DNA of 64,000 nucleotides. It comes from GCA-2732755 sp965228265 (GTDB lineage: Bacteria; Planctomycetota; Phycisphaerae; Phycisphaerales; UBA1924). Each line of letters starts with the position of its first letter. Position 1 is the stretch's first letter. Made by a program: the position numbers and the translations under genes. Shown here piece after piece: positions 15,993 to 24,976 of the stretch. The notes below the pieces were generated by a model. That model made no database searches. It had not been told where the DNA came from and was given only the letters and a program-made list of their open reading frames with translations. The DNA lies in NCBI GenBank assembly GCA_965228265.1, contig OZ245804.1, positions 1,364,001 to 1,428,000 on the forward strand, read 5' to 3'.

Positions 15993-18046
15993 GTGTGCAT
16001 GACCTCGTTCATCTGCAATTCTGCGAACTCATCGTGATCGGCATGATCACGAGCGAATTCTATGATAAACGTAGCCCCGCCACCGGGTGTTTCCTCGATC
16101 CAGGCCCGGCCGTGATGCAAATCCGCGATCCTTCGCACGATCGAGAGCCCTACTCCGGTGCCCTCCATATCGGGTTCGAGCCGCTCAAAGAGACCGAACA
16201 CCTTCTCCCGATACGCCGGGTCGATCCCCGGGCCATTGTCCGCAACCCGCACCCGCACCATATTCTCCCGAGTTTCCCAGCGAATCTGAACACGAAGCGC
16301 GACGTCCTCGCGGCGAGCATACTTGATCGCATTCGCCAACAGATTCTGGAAGACCTGCTCCAATCGGAACCGGTCGCCCTGAATCGAGGGCAGCCCCGGC
16401 TGGATGTCCACCTCCGCGCCGATGCGCTCGATCTGGGGGCGCATCTCACGCACCACGGTCTCAGCAACATCCGCGAGACTGCAGTCGGCCATCTCGTGAG
16501 ACATGCGACCGATTCGGCTCAACTCGAGCAGGTCGTCGATCGTGTGCCTCATCTTCTCCGTGGCCTGCAGGATGGACTCGACAAACCCGTCCACTCGGTC
16601 CTGCCGTTCTTGCGAGAGATCACGCTTGAGGTACTCCGTGTACCCACGGATGGTGACAATCGGCGACTTCAGGTCATGGGAGACGGTGTACGTGAACTGC
16701 TCCATCTCCGCGTTCTTGCGCCGAAGTTCCGTGTTGATGTTCCTGATCTTGAGCTCGGAGAGCACCTGCTGCGTCACGTCCGTCCGCACCGAGACATACC
16801 GCGTGATCCCGCCTTCCGAATCGATGAACGGCACAATCGTCGTGGCGACCCAGTAGAGAGACCCGTCCTTCGCACGATTGCAGATCACCCCGTGCCAGGT
16901 TTCGCCGCTGGAGATCACACGCCAGAGCTCGACGAAAAATGACTTCGGGTGCGTGCCCGAATTCACAACCCGGTGCGTCTGACCAATCAGTTCCTCGCGG
17001 GAGTAACCCGAGATGCTGCAGAACTTGTCGTTGACCGACGTGATGACGCCCCTCGGGTCCGTGACCGCAACGATCGAGTGCCGATCGAGCGCGTACTTCT
17101 GAAGCTGGATCTCGTGCATCGCTTCCCGCAGCCGGGCCTCGACACTCCTGCGGATACGCAGTTCATCCCGTAGAAACGCTGTCTGGGCCAGCACCGCCGA
17201 GATGAGTATCGCGCCCACCGTCCCGCCGGCGAGCACCATCCAGGACAGGAGTGAATAGATCGATGAACTGTCCGTGTCGAGCTTCAGATCTGAATGCGCC
17301 GCCTGCAGCGCCTGCCAGAGCAGCACGGTCAGCATCCAGACCGAGACGCCGGTCGTCAGTGAGAGCCAACGCAGCGGATGCTTCCCCGCGACTCGGCGTG
17401 ACGCGAAACACGCCAACGCCAAGCCCGAGATGCCCAGCGTCACTGATCCGAAAGAGGTGTGGACAGCCATCCGGGTGAAATTGCTCCACCCATACGCGGT
17501 ATCAAGCTGAGTCGCATAGCCCACAAGCGAAGCGAGCCCGAATGTCGACGCGATCGTGCAGAGCAGCGCCCAGGCCACCAGGTGGGCGTTGCCGATCCGT
17601 TTCATCCCGGCCACAACCAGGGCCGTGCCGATCAGCGTGAACGTGATCGCTGTATTCGGCGCCATCCGGTTGGGGTCAGGCGTCTGATCGACAATCGCCG
17701 CGTCCAGACCGATGTCGATCCCGAGGACATACTGCAGCAGCGTGAGCGCCCCGATCAGAGCCGCAGCACCGCCGAAAAAACGCACCGGATAGGCCGAGCG
17801 GTGGTGCAGAGTGAACAATCCAAGGCTACAGAGCAGAAACGCGACCGCCGTGTTGAACTGCATCGGCGGCAGCGATGGATTCAGGTGCGTCAGTTTACGG
17901 ATCCCAGCCAACCAACCCGCCATCACCGCCAGCGCCATCGCGGCGACGACGAATCCCGACACCATGGCAACCGCGCGCTCAGTCGTGGTGGGGCAGGCCA
18001 TGAACCGTTTGGGATGTGGCATTGGTGAAATACGTTCCTTTGTCAT
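15989..18046 (-). CDS. membrane PAS-domain sensor histidine kinase
   Basis: Of about 685 residues, the N-terminal 260 contain seven or eight hydrophobic helices forming an integral membrane sensor of unknown ligand. A coiled segment then leads to a PAS domain (ALDRHSIVAVTDPRGVITSV ... VSVRTDVTQQ), a HisKA domain with phospho-accepting His in FTYTVSHDLKSPIV, and an HATPase domain (FQNLLANAIKYA; ADNGPGIDP; GTGVGLSIV). The HisKA type resembles phytochrome-like kinases, which pair with Rcp1 receivers such as the overlapping gene downstream. Possible starts are GTG 18061, ATG 18046 and ATG 18022; the last has AAGGAA about 12 nt upstream. Confidence 0.92.
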   Translation of the reverse strand: MTKERISPMPHPKRFMACPTTTERAVAMVSGFVVAAMALAVMAGWLAGIRKLTHLNPSLPPMQFNTAVAFLLCSLGLFTLHHRSAYPVRFFGGAAALIGALTLLQYVLGIDIGLDAAIVDQTPDPNRMAPNTAITFTLIGTALVVAGMKRIGNAHLVAWALLCTIASTFGLASLVGYATQLDTAYGWSNFTRMAVHTSFGSVTLGISGLALACFASRRVAGKHPLRWLSLTTGVSVWMLTVLLWQALQAAHSDLKLDTDSSSIYSLLSWMVLAGGTVGAILISAVLAQTAFLRDELRIRRSVEARLREAMHEIQLQKYALDRHSIVAVTDPRGVITSVNDKFCSISGYSREELIGQTHRVVNSGTHPKSFFVELWRVISSGETWHGVICNRAKDGSLYWVATTIVPFIDSEGGITRYVSVRTDVTQQVLSELKIRNINTELRRKNAEMEQFTYTVSHDLKSPIVTIRGYTEYLKRDLSQERQDRVDGFVESILQATEKMRHTIDDLLELSRIGRMSHEMADCSLADVAETVVREMRPQIERIGAEVDIQPGLPSIQGDRFRLEQVFQNLLANAIKYARREDVALRVQIRWETRENMVRVRVADNGPGIDPAYREKVFGLFERLEPDMEGTGVGLSIVRRIADLHHGRAWIEETPGGGATFIIEFARDHADHDEFAELQMNEVMHT

Positions 18047-18472
18047 GTCACACACCGTCACAGTGAAACAAGCGCCACAATCAGGCGGCTCGTCGAGCTC
18101 GCCCGTGTGAACACAACTCTATCGGTAAGAAACGGCCTGCAAAAGCAGTACAGCTAGTAACAGGCCGCAGTGAATAATAGATGGAGGAATGGATAAAAGG
18201 GCGAATATGAACCCGAAACATGTGGTGCGGATCAGAGATCTGAAGGGCTGGAAGCACGGCGTCGCAGACAACAGCCGGGAGTCTGAAAATGGTAGCGGTT
18301 TCAGAAGGTCCGTTCCCTCGGGGTATGCCCTGAAGCACTGGCATGGATGGGGGAGTGGAAGGCGCGAAAAACCGCAAGAACTGCAAATTAAAATCGAATG
18401 GAATGATAAGGCATGAATATGCAACCGAAAGCGGCAGGGGCACAACTCTGATGCCCCGAAAGGATGGTTGCA
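18047..18472. promoter_or_regulatory. divergent intergenic region between two histidine kinase genes
   Basis: This 426-bp gap between divergently transcribed signalling genes is visibly richer in A and T than the surrounding coding DNA. It should hold promoters for both directions and perhaps their regulatory sites. Short open frames cross it on both strands but have no recognisable product or convincing start. I could not assign specific -35/-10 or sigma-54 boxes with confidence. Confidence 0.45.
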
Positions 18473-20041
18473 ATGAGCGTTGCCATTGCTTGTGAAGATC
18501 TGTCTGTCGTTGTGGTAGACGATGATCACGAGCACCGGATTCTCATCCAGGCGTCGCTCGAGAGCCTCCGCGAAACCAGCGGCACGATCCATGTCTCTGG
18601 CTATGACGAACCGGAAGTTGCACTTGCCAGTCTCCCGCCCGACGGCAACGTCGTCGTCCTGATCGACTACCACCTCAAAGGCACCTCAGGGCTCGAGTGG
18701 CTCAATGATTTCACCAAGTCCGGCGTAGGCCCGATCATCGTGATGACTTCCGCGGGGGATGAACAGATCGCCGCCGACGCCTTCCGAAAGGGCGCTGCCG
18801 ATTATCTCGACAAGCAGGAATTCATCCACGACCCGATGCGGCTCTGGACATCGATCAAAGGCGCCCACCGCCGGTTCCGCCTCGAACACACCAACCAGGA
18901 ACTCGCCCGGAGCCTCAAACTCGCCAACGCCGAGCTCCGCTCAAAGAACGAAAAGCTGGCAGACCTCACGCAAAACGCTCAGCAGTTTGTTGAGGATGTC
19001 GCCCACGAGTTCCGCACCCCTCTCACGGTCATCAAGGAATTCGCGTCGATTCTTAACGATGGCATCGGGGGCGAGATCACCTCCAAACAGTGTCAATACC
19101 TCGACTTCATCTCCAGCGCCACATCCGACCTCGCCAGCCTCGTCGACGACTTTCTCGACTGCGGCAAGCTCCGCACGGGCATGCTGCATGTCGACCGCGA
19201 TCGGATCTCGCCAAGGGACGTGCTCGACGACTCGTGGCCCATGATCGAATCGCGTGCCAAAGACAAAGGCGTTGTACTCGAGAAAGTCTGTCCCGAGAAT
19301 CTCCCGACGGTCTACGGCGATAGTGAAAAAGCGGGCCGGGCCCTGCTGAATCTCGTCACGAACGCCATCAAGTTCTCGAACCACGGCGACAAAGTCATCG
19401 TTCGCGCGACGCAGGCGGGTGACTGCGTCCGATTCGAGGTGCAGGACCACGGCCCCGGGCTGGCACCGGAAGAGGTCGAGTGCCTCTTTCAGAGGTTCCA
19501 CCAGTGCGAGCAGGCAAAGCGAATCTCAGACAAAGGCTTTGGTCTCGGCCTGAGCATCGTGCGGGATCTGGTCTGCATCAATCTCGGCCAGATCAACATC
19601 GAGAGCACGCTCGGCGAAGGAAGCACGTTCTCGTTCACGCTGCCGACCTTCAACGAACGCTCGATCGCCGAGGCATTCACACGCAGGGCCAAAGAACGAG
19701 ACCCAACCGTGCCCGTTTCGGTACTGACGGTGTACCGCCCCGAAGCCGACCCGGGCCACATTGATGATCTCCATTCATTCCTGACATCGATCTGTTACGG
19801 CGCCGATCTCGTGCTGCCGGCCGCCGACGGCTCGCGGGTCGTGGTGGTGGGGCAGGCCTCCAAGCCCGATCGGTGGGCCACCAGGATCGAGGACGCGGAT
19901 CACAAAAGACAGGAAGAAGGCGTGAAAGAGTCGGAGCACCCGCTCGAGATCGACGCCATCGGGATCTGGAAGCCAGAGGACGCGGCAAAGGGTATCGCTC
20001 ACGCAATCGGGTCCCTCGCGAAGGGAGAGACAGATGGATAG
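18473..20041 (+). CDS. receiver-histidine kinase hybrid with an unusual C-terminal domain
   Basis: The 522 residues begin with a receiver domain (VVVVDDDHEHRIL; Asp in VVLIDYHLKGTSG; DYLDKQEF), then a coiled linker, a HisKA domain with His in FVEDVAHEFRTPLTV, and an HATPase domain (NLVTNAIKFS; DHGPGLAP; GFGLGLSIVRDL). About 130 residues follow; their order of strands and helices (SVLTVYRPEADP ... GADLVLPAADGSRVVVVG) faintly resembles a GGDEF fold without the catalytic motif. The start at 18473 has AAAGGA 8 nt upstream; an ATG at 18464 overlaps that site. It overlaps the next receiver gene by 8 bases and opens a four-gene cascade. Confidence 0.9.
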   Translation: MSVAIACEDLSVVVVDDDHEHRILIQASLESLRETSGTIHVSGYDEPEVALASLPPDGNVVVLIDYHLKGTSGLEWLNDFTKSGVGPIIVMTSAGDEQIAADAFRKGAADYLDKQEFIHDPMRLWTSIKGAHRRFRLEHTNQELARSLKLANAELRSKNEKLADLTQNAQQFVEDVAHEFRTPLTVIKEFASILNDGIGGEITSKQCQYLDFISSATSDLASLVDDFLDCGKLRTGMLHVDRDRISPRDVLDDSWPMIESRAKDKGVVLEKVCPENLPTVYGDSEKAGRALLNLVTNAIKFSNHGDKVIVRATQAGDCVRFEVQDHGPGLAPEEVECLFQRFHQCEQAKRISDKGFGLGLSIVRDLVCINLGQINIESTLGEGSTFSFTLPTFNERSIAEAFTRRAKERDPTVPVSVLTVYRPEADPGHIDDLHSFLTSICYGADLVLPAADGSRVVVVGQASKPDRWATRIEDADHKRQEEGVKESEHPLEIDAIGIWKPEDAAKGIAHAIGSLAKGETDG

Positions 20042-20435
20042 CACGGTCCTCATTATTGACGATGAACCAAGAATCACCGCTGCGCTCATGACCAGGCTCG
20101 AAGCATCGGGATACACCGTCTTCCACGCGATCAACGGCCTCGCCGGCGTCGAAGCCGCCTGCCTGCACAAACCCGATGTCATCGTCCTCGACATCAGAAT
20201 GCCCGACATCGACGGCTACGACACCTGCGCAAGAATCCGGCGGATGCCCGGACTCGAGGAAACACCGGTCGTCTTCCTCTCCGCAAACGTCCAGGACTCC
20301 GCCCGCGCTCGCGCGATGGATGTCGGAGGCAGAGCCTTCATCTCAAAGCCCTACGAAAGCGCCGACGTCCTCGGCGTGATCAAGACATGTCTCGATAACG
20401 GTCGACACCAACGCCCAGTCGGAGGACACGCATGA
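20034..20435 (+). CDS. single-domain response regulator
   Basis: This 133-residue receiver domain has acidic pair VLIIDDEPRIT, phospho-Asp in VIVLDIRMPDIDG, Ser in VVFLSANVQDS at the switch position, and Lys in AFISKPYES. It has no DNA-binding or enzymatic output. Its start overlaps the hybrid kinase by 8 bases and its stop overlaps the next receiver by 4, so it is translated from the same message. The role is likely phosphotransfer or protein binding within this cluster. Confidence 0.9.
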   Translation: MDSTVLIIDDEPRITAALMTRLEASGYTVFHAINGLAGVEAACLHKPDVIVLDIRMPDIDGYDTCARIRRMPGLEETPVVFLSANVQDSARARAMDVGGRAFISKPYESADVLGVIKTCLDNGRHQRPVGGHA

Positions 20436-20872
20436 TCGCATTGAAACCAACGGTTCTCCTCGTTGATAACGACGACGGCCTGCTCTCGGCCCTGGCCATC
20501 CGTCTCCAAACCGCAGGGATGAGATGCATCTCGGCGCACAGCGGCACACAGGCCCTCGCCGAGTTGAAGCACCTCGACGTCGATCTGCTCATCACCGATC
20601 TCAATATGCCCTGCGGCGACGGCGTCTCGCTCGTCGAGTCCTTCCGAAGAGTCTGCGACGCACCAATCATCGTGATCACGGGCTTCTCGGCCCAGCTCAA
20701 CGAAGACTGGCTGACGCAGCAAGCGGCAACGGTCATCGAGAAACCATTCGAAAGCGGCGAGCTCGTCCGAACCGCGAGCGACATGCTGCACACGCCAGTC
20801 AACCGCAATGAGCAGTGCATCGAACCCAAGTGCACTCCCGGTATTCACGGAGTGGATGGAGAGATCGTATGA
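20432..20872 (+). CDS. single-domain response regulator
   Basis: The 146 residues form a receiver domain: VLLVDNDDGLLSA, with an Asn within the acidic pocket, phospho-Asp in LLITDLNMPCGDG, Thr in IIVITGFSAQ, and Lys in TVIEKPFES. A C-terminal tail of about 25 residues has no recognisable domain. It overlaps both neighbouring receiver genes by four bases (ATGA). It is one of three consecutive receiver genes after the hybrid kinase. Confidence 0.9.
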   Translation: MIALKPTVLLVDNDDGLLSALAIRLQTAGMRCISAHSGTQALAELKHLDVDLLITDLNMPCGDGVSLVESFRRVCDAPIIVITGFSAQLNEDWLTQQAATVIEKPFESGELVRTASDMLHTPVNRNEQCIEPKCTPGIHGVDGEIV

Positions 20873-21273
20873 ACACCGTGCTGATCATTGATGACGACAC
20901 ACGCCTGCTGCAAGCCATGGGGATCGCGCTCGAGTTGCAGGGCTTTCGCGTTCTGCAGGCACAGGACGCTTACCAGGGCCTCGCAACCGCCTGCCGAGAG
21001 CACCCCGACGCACTGGTCATCGATGTGAATCTGCCCGCCGGCGATGGGTTCAGCATCCAGAGCAGACTGCGCACAGCGACCGGCTGGCACATCCCCGTCA
21101 TCTACATGACCGGAGATTCGAGCGAGACCGTCAAGCAAACAGCGCTCCGGGTCGGAGCGCACGAGGTGCTGCTAAAACCGTTCCATTCTTCCGAGCTGTA
21201 CGTGCTGCTCAAAGAAGCCATCGAGTACGCCGACTCGGTTTCTACGCCATCAGCGATCGAAACGCACGGCTGA
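20869..21273 (+). CDS. single-domain response regulator
   Basis: This 134-residue receiver domain has VLIIDDDTRLLQA, phospho-Asp in ALVIDVNLPAGDG, Thr in VIYMTGDSSET and Lys in EVLLKPFHS. The start is placed at the ATG overlapping the previous stop (ATGA); an earlier in-frame start at 20815 would only add residues overlapping the previous gene. It is the last gene of the kinase and receiver cluster and converges with the Gfo/Idh gene 42 bp away. Confidence 0.9.
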   Translation: MNTVLIIDDDTRLLQAMGIALELQGFRVLQAQDAYQGLATACREHPDALVIDVNLPAGDGFSIQSRLRTATGWHIPVIYMTGDSSETVKQTALRVGAHEVLLKPFHSSELYVLLKEAIEYADSVSTPSAIETHG

Positions 21274-21315
21274 TCGCAAGACAAGACCCATACCCGAACA
21301 CGACGCCTGCGATAC

Positions 21316-22683
21316 TCAGAGCCGGACCGGCTCGAACCCCTTGCGGTACGAGCGCCGGACAATCGTCCGTGTCGCCTCGTCGTGATTCTTGAACGACAAA
21401 GAACCGCGATCCCACTCCAGCACCTGCCCCGGATACTTCGCCGCCTTCACCGCAAGCAGCCCCGCCTCGGTGCACCGGATGCAATCGCCAAACGGCGCCC
21501 AGAGATGCGGCGTCTCCTTGCCGAGGGCCTTGTCCACCCACGCATGCCAGTGATTGAATGCCTTGTACGCCGGCAAGCCCGGCATCTCGAGTCCGGGTGT
21601 CATCCGGCCCTCGCGCCAGACCTCGATCGGCCCGCTCGGCCCCAGCACGAGCGTCCCGCCCTCGCACACGACCACCGTAAAAATGTCGCCGGGCCAGTCC
21701 CCCTCACCGATCCCTAGCTGCGCACGGTCCGGCTTGAGACCGGTGTCGTAGAAGTACATATTGCACGTCGTGTTCGCGAACCGCTCGCCGCTCACCTCAT
21801 ACGTCAGTGTCGATGAAACACGGTCCGCGTGAAAGTGCGTCACATCCCGCGAGGGCGTGCGCGTGCACACACGCGCCGGGCTCGTCAGCTCCGGGAACGC
21901 GTAGAAAAGCACGTCCGTCAGATGCACCACCCAATCGGTGATCTGCCCGCCGCCGTAGTTCCACCAGCTCCGCCACTGCCGCCGGACCATCTGGGGCCTG
22001 CACGGCTCGTGCTCCGCACCATTCAGCCAAAGGTCGTAGTCAAACCCCTCGGGCGGCTGGATCGGATCGCCCAGCGTCCCGTCGGCGAAGTAATACCCGC
22101 CCGCCAGCGCACCGTTCCCGTACGAGACGTGCATCTCGATCACCTTCCCCAACGCGCCGCTCTTGAGGATGTCGTACGCCGCCCGCCTCTCCGCAGACTC
22201 GATCCGCTGCGCGCCCGTCTGCGTCACCAGATCCGGTCTTGCGCGCACGGCGTTGTTCAGGATCGTCAGCTCCTCGAGCTGCTGCACCAGCGGCTTCTGC
22301 CCGTACACATGCTTGTTCCGCGCCAGCGCCATCGTCATGATCGCGCAGTGCGAGTGGTCGGGCGTGGCAACGATCACCCCGTCAAATTTGTCGCCGTGCC
22401 TGTCGAAAGCCTCCCGGTAGTCGGTGCAGGTAAACGCCTCCGGATGATCCTGGCTCGCCTGCGCCAGCGCCGCCGAGTCCACATCACAGAGCCCGACGAT
22501 CTCCGCGCCCGGGTGCTCGCCGATGATCCGGCGATCGGTCCCCCCGATCGTCCCGACCACGCCGATCGAGAGCACGCGAAGCCGCGTGTCCCGTCCAGTC
22601 AGGCCCAGCGCCGGGAACGCAAACGCTCCCGCCCCAATCGCCGCCGATGCCCCGAGAAAGGTTCGCCGAGAAATCTTGTTCAT
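21316..22683 (-). CDS. Tat-exported Gfo/Idh/MocA-family oxidoreductase
   Basis: The 455 residues start with a twin-arginine signal (MNKISRRTFLGASAAIGAGA), so it is folded with its cofactor and exported. The Rossmann domain follows (LSIGVVGTIGGTDRRIIGEH, then IVGLCDVDSAALAQ and DGVIVATPDHSHC), then the family's substrate domain. NAD(P)-dependent sugar oxidoreductases of this family are strongly expanded in planctomycetes and are thought to act on sugars from complex polysaccharides. The substrate is unknown. The ATG at 22683 is chosen because the Tat motif follows it immediately. It is divergent from fabH. Confidence 0.9.
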   Translation of the reverse strand: MNKISRRTFLGASAAIGAGAFAFPALGLTGRDTRLRVLSIGVVGTIGGTDRRIIGEHPGAEIVGLCDVDSAALAQASQDHPEAFTCTDYREAFDRHGDKFDGVIVATPDHSHCAIMTMALARNKHVYGQKPLVQQLEELTILNNAVRARPDLVTQTGAQRIESAERRAAYDILKSGALGKVIEMHVSYGNGALAGGYYFADGTLGDPIQPPEGFDYDLWLNGAEHEPCRPQMVRRQWRSWWNYGGGQITDWVVHLTDVLFYAFPELTSPARVCTRTPSRDVTHFHADRVSSTLTYEVSGERFANTTCNMYFYDTGLKPDRAQLGIGEGDWPGDIFTVVVCEGGTLVLGPSGPIEVWREGRMTPGLEMPGLPAYKAFNHWHAWVDKALGKETPHLWAPFGDCIRCTEAGLLAVKAAKYPGQVLEWDRGSLSFKNHDEATRTIVRRSYRKGFEPVRL

Positions 22684-22896
22684 GTGTATACACCCCCGCG
22701 TGAGTTTGGGCCAAGCATACATGAATGCGGATTCCGCCACGGAACCTCGCCCTCGAGCACGCCTGAGTTGGAATCACATGAAACCCCACACCCGTACCTG
22801 CCAAGGATGGGCCTGTGTCTATCATCCACCGGGTAAGTCGGAACGAGACCCGGATCGATCCGTCCAAACCGGGTCCACATAAGAGGCCTATGTCAC

Positions 22897-23943
22897 ATGA
22901 GCACGCACAGCGGTACACCGCAGTCGGGTCAGCGCATTGGGCGTTCCTCCATCGCCGGGCTCGGTCACTATCTTCCGATTGAAACCATCTCCAACAGAGA
23001 CCTGGAATCCCTTGTCGAAACGAGCGACGACTGGATCACCAGCCGCACCGGCATCCAGAGCAGGCACCGCGCCGCCGCGACTGAGGCGACAAGCGATCTG
23101 GCGATCGAGGCCGCACGCCGCGCTCTCGCCGACGCAGAGCTCGAAGCCGACGCGATCGACATGATCCTTCTGGCCACCGCGACACCCGATGCCCCCGTCC
23201 CGGCGTCGGCAAGCATCGTTCAGGATGCGCTGGGCGCCCAGAACGCCGGCGCGATGGACCTCAACGCAGGCTGCTCGGGCTTCCTCTACGGCTTGCACAC
23301 CGCCGACGCCTTCATCCGCGCACAGACCGCCAAGCACGTCCTGCTCGTCGGCTCCGAAACACTCACGCGTGTCACCGACTACAGCGACCGACGAACCTGT
23401 GTGCTCTTCGGCGACGGCGCCGGCGCCTGCGTCATCGCACAGCAAGGACAGATGGAACTTATCTACTCCGGCATCGGAAGCGATGGCTCCCAGGCCGATC
23501 TCATCAGCATCCCCGCCGGCGGCAGCCGACACCCGGCCACCAACGACACCATCGCGACCCACCAGCACTACCTGCAACTCGACGGCGGACGCGTCTTCAA
23601 GCAAGCCGTCCGCCGGATGGTCCAGGCCGCAAACGACGCCCTCGCCGCGACCGGACTCAGCGCCTCCGATATCTCCTGGGTCATCCCGCACCAGGCCAAC
23701 GAACGCATCCTCACCGCCGTGGGCGAACAGATCGGCATCGCCGTCCCGAACGTCGTCATCGACGTCGCCGAGACAGGCAACACCTCGGCCGCCAGCGTCC
23801 CCATCGCACTCGACCGCGCCCGCGTCACCGGACAATTCAAGGAAGGACAGTTCATCATGCTCGTCGCGTTCGGCGCCGGGCTGACCTGGGCCTGCCAGAT
23901 CCTCCGATTCGGCAGCAGCCGAACCGGCTCGGGCACTCACTGA
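22897..23943 (+). CDS. fabH: 3-oxoacyl-ACP synthase III (FabH-type)
   Basis: This 348-residue KAS III starts fatty acid synthesis by condensing acetyl-CoA with malonyl-ACP. The catalytic triad is complete: Cys126 in LNAGCSGF, His265 in WVIPHQANERI and Asn295 in AETGNTSAAS. Length is slightly above E. coli FabH (317) because of N- and C-terminal extensions of about 15-20 residues. It stands alone, with no plsX, fabD or acpP next to it, so a second fab locus must exist elsewhere, or this copy could serve a specialised acyl chain. Confidence 0.93.
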   Translation: MSTHSGTPQSGQRIGRSSIAGLGHYLPIETISNRDLESLVETSDDWITSRTGIQSRHRAAATEATSDLAIEAARRALADAELEADAIDMILLATATPDAPVPASASIVQDALGAQNAGAMDLNAGCSGFLYGLHTADAFIRAQTAKHVLLVGSETLTRVTDYSDRRTCVLFGDGAGACVIAQQGQMELIYSGIGSDGSQADLISIPAGGSRHPATNDTIATHQHYLQLDGGRVFKQAVRRMVQAANDALAATGLSASDISWVIPHQANERILTAVGEQIGIAVPNVVIDVAETGNTSAASVPIALDRARVTGQFKEGQFIMLVAFGAGLTWACQILRFGSSRTGSGTH

Positions 23944-24041
23944 CGCTCCGGCCGCAATAAACGCTCAGCAAAACACCCACACCCGCGGCTTCGCGCCGTG
24001 CGGCTCGCTCGGACCATTCGGGTAGTTGGGAATGAAAGAAG

Positions 24042-24128
24042 CGGAGCGGGTGGGATTCGAACCCACGAGGGGCTTGCACCCCCACACGAATTCCAATCGT
24101 GCGCCTTCAACCGCTCGGCCACCGCTCC
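24042..24128 (-). tRNA. tRNA-Ser (anticodon GGA)
   Basis: Reading the minus strand gives a class II cloverleaf. It has acceptor stem GGAGCGG/CCGCTCC, D-arm GCCGAGCGGTTGAAGGC, anticodon stem CACGA/TCGTG around loop TTGGAAT with anticodon GGA, a long variable arm (GGGGGTGCAAGCCCC), and T-arm GTGGG-TTCGAAT-CCCAC. The discriminator base is G, as expected for serine tRNAs. The 3' CCA is not encoded. It reads UCC and UCU codons and converges with fabH. Confidence 0.95.
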
Positions 24129-24146
24129 GGATCGTGTGCGGCAATA

Positions 24147-24941
24147 CTAGCCGCCCGCTCCCGGCCCCGCCCTCAGCAACCCGACTCGCCCCGCCAGACG
24201 CCGACCAAGACCCCGCCGAGTCACCGCCGAGGCCACCCAAGCCCCGATGCACGAACCCAGCACCACATCCGCCGCCCAGTGCGCATCCGCCGTCAGCCTC
24301 GATATCGGAACCACCGCCGCCACCCCGAACACCACCCAACGAATCCGCGGATACGTGAGCGCCAGAAACGTCGCAAGCGCAAACGCCGCAGAGCTGTGCC
24401 CGGAGGGCATCGACCAGAACTCCGCCGGCGCCTTCGCCCAGAGCTGCCACGAGTAAATCGGCTCCGCATCCATCGACGTCGGCATCGAATCCCAGAAACC
24501 CAGGAAGTGCTCTGGCGTCTCGAACCGGGGACGCGTCCGACCGATCAGGATCTTGAGCGTTGTCGTCACCAGCGACGCCGACGCCATCGAAAGCACCAGG
24601 TCCCAGAGCCGCGCACTCTTGGCCCGATCAAGCAGCACAATCACCAGCCCGATCAGCACCACCGAAGTCAGCCCGCCGAACTGCGAATACGCCCGCAGCT
24701 CACGACGGATATCCCCCCCGAGCGACTCGTGCACCCGCTGCACCGGCTCGCGGATCGCGCCGTCCATCGGGACCAACGCCGCGACCACCACCAGCCACCC
24801 CGCGCGCACGAGAAGCACTTTCCAGAGCGAACGCCGAGCCTTCAGCCCGCCTAGACCCGGTGTTTCCACCTCACGCTTATGATCACCCCGTCGATGGCCA
24901 TCATTCCGCGACAGGTCGGGTGCAGCCGCCGAGGCATCCAT
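24147..24941 (-). CDS. PAP2-superfamily membrane phosphatase
   Basis: This 264-residue membrane protein has the three phosphatase motifs of the PAP2 family: KILIGRTRPR (KxxxxxxRP), MPSGHSSAAFAL (PSGH) and SRLTADAHWAADVVLG (SRxxxxxHxxxD). It probably hydrolyses a lipid (pyro)phosphate such as undecaprenyl-PP or phosphatidic acid at the membrane. Start 24941 (MDASAAAP) is chosen because a longer version would overlap the divergent glycosyltransferase gene. The pairing with a GT39 transferase, which releases polyprenyl phosphate, is functionally suggestive. Confidence 0.9.
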   Translation of the reverse strand: MDASAAAPDLSRNDGHRRGDHKREVETPGLGGLKARRSLWKVLLVRAGWLVVVAALVPMDGAIREPVQRVHESLGGDIRRELRAYSQFGGLTSVVLIGLVIVLLDRAKSARLWDLVLSMASASLVTTTLKILIGRTRPRFETPEHFLGFWDSMPTSMDAEPIYSWQLWAKAPAEFWSMPSGHSSAAFALATFLALTYPRIRWVVFGVAAVVPISRLTADAHWAADVVLGSCIGAWVASAVTRRGLGRRLAGRVGLLRAGPGAGG

Positions 24942-24976
24942 CGCCTCGTTCGGTCCCTCATCGGTTGGAGCCGGCT

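Noticed and set aside
18081..18673. Open frames of 130 and 184 codons on the minus strand over the divergent kinase promoter region
   Set aside because: They overlap the start of the hybrid kinase, have no recognisable domain and no plausible ribosome-binding site.
23937..24122. Open frame of 61 codons on the minus strand starting MAERLKAHDWNS, and a longer one to 24450
   Set aside because: This is the translated shadow of the tRNA-Ser gene; the peptide comes from the cloverleaf sequence.
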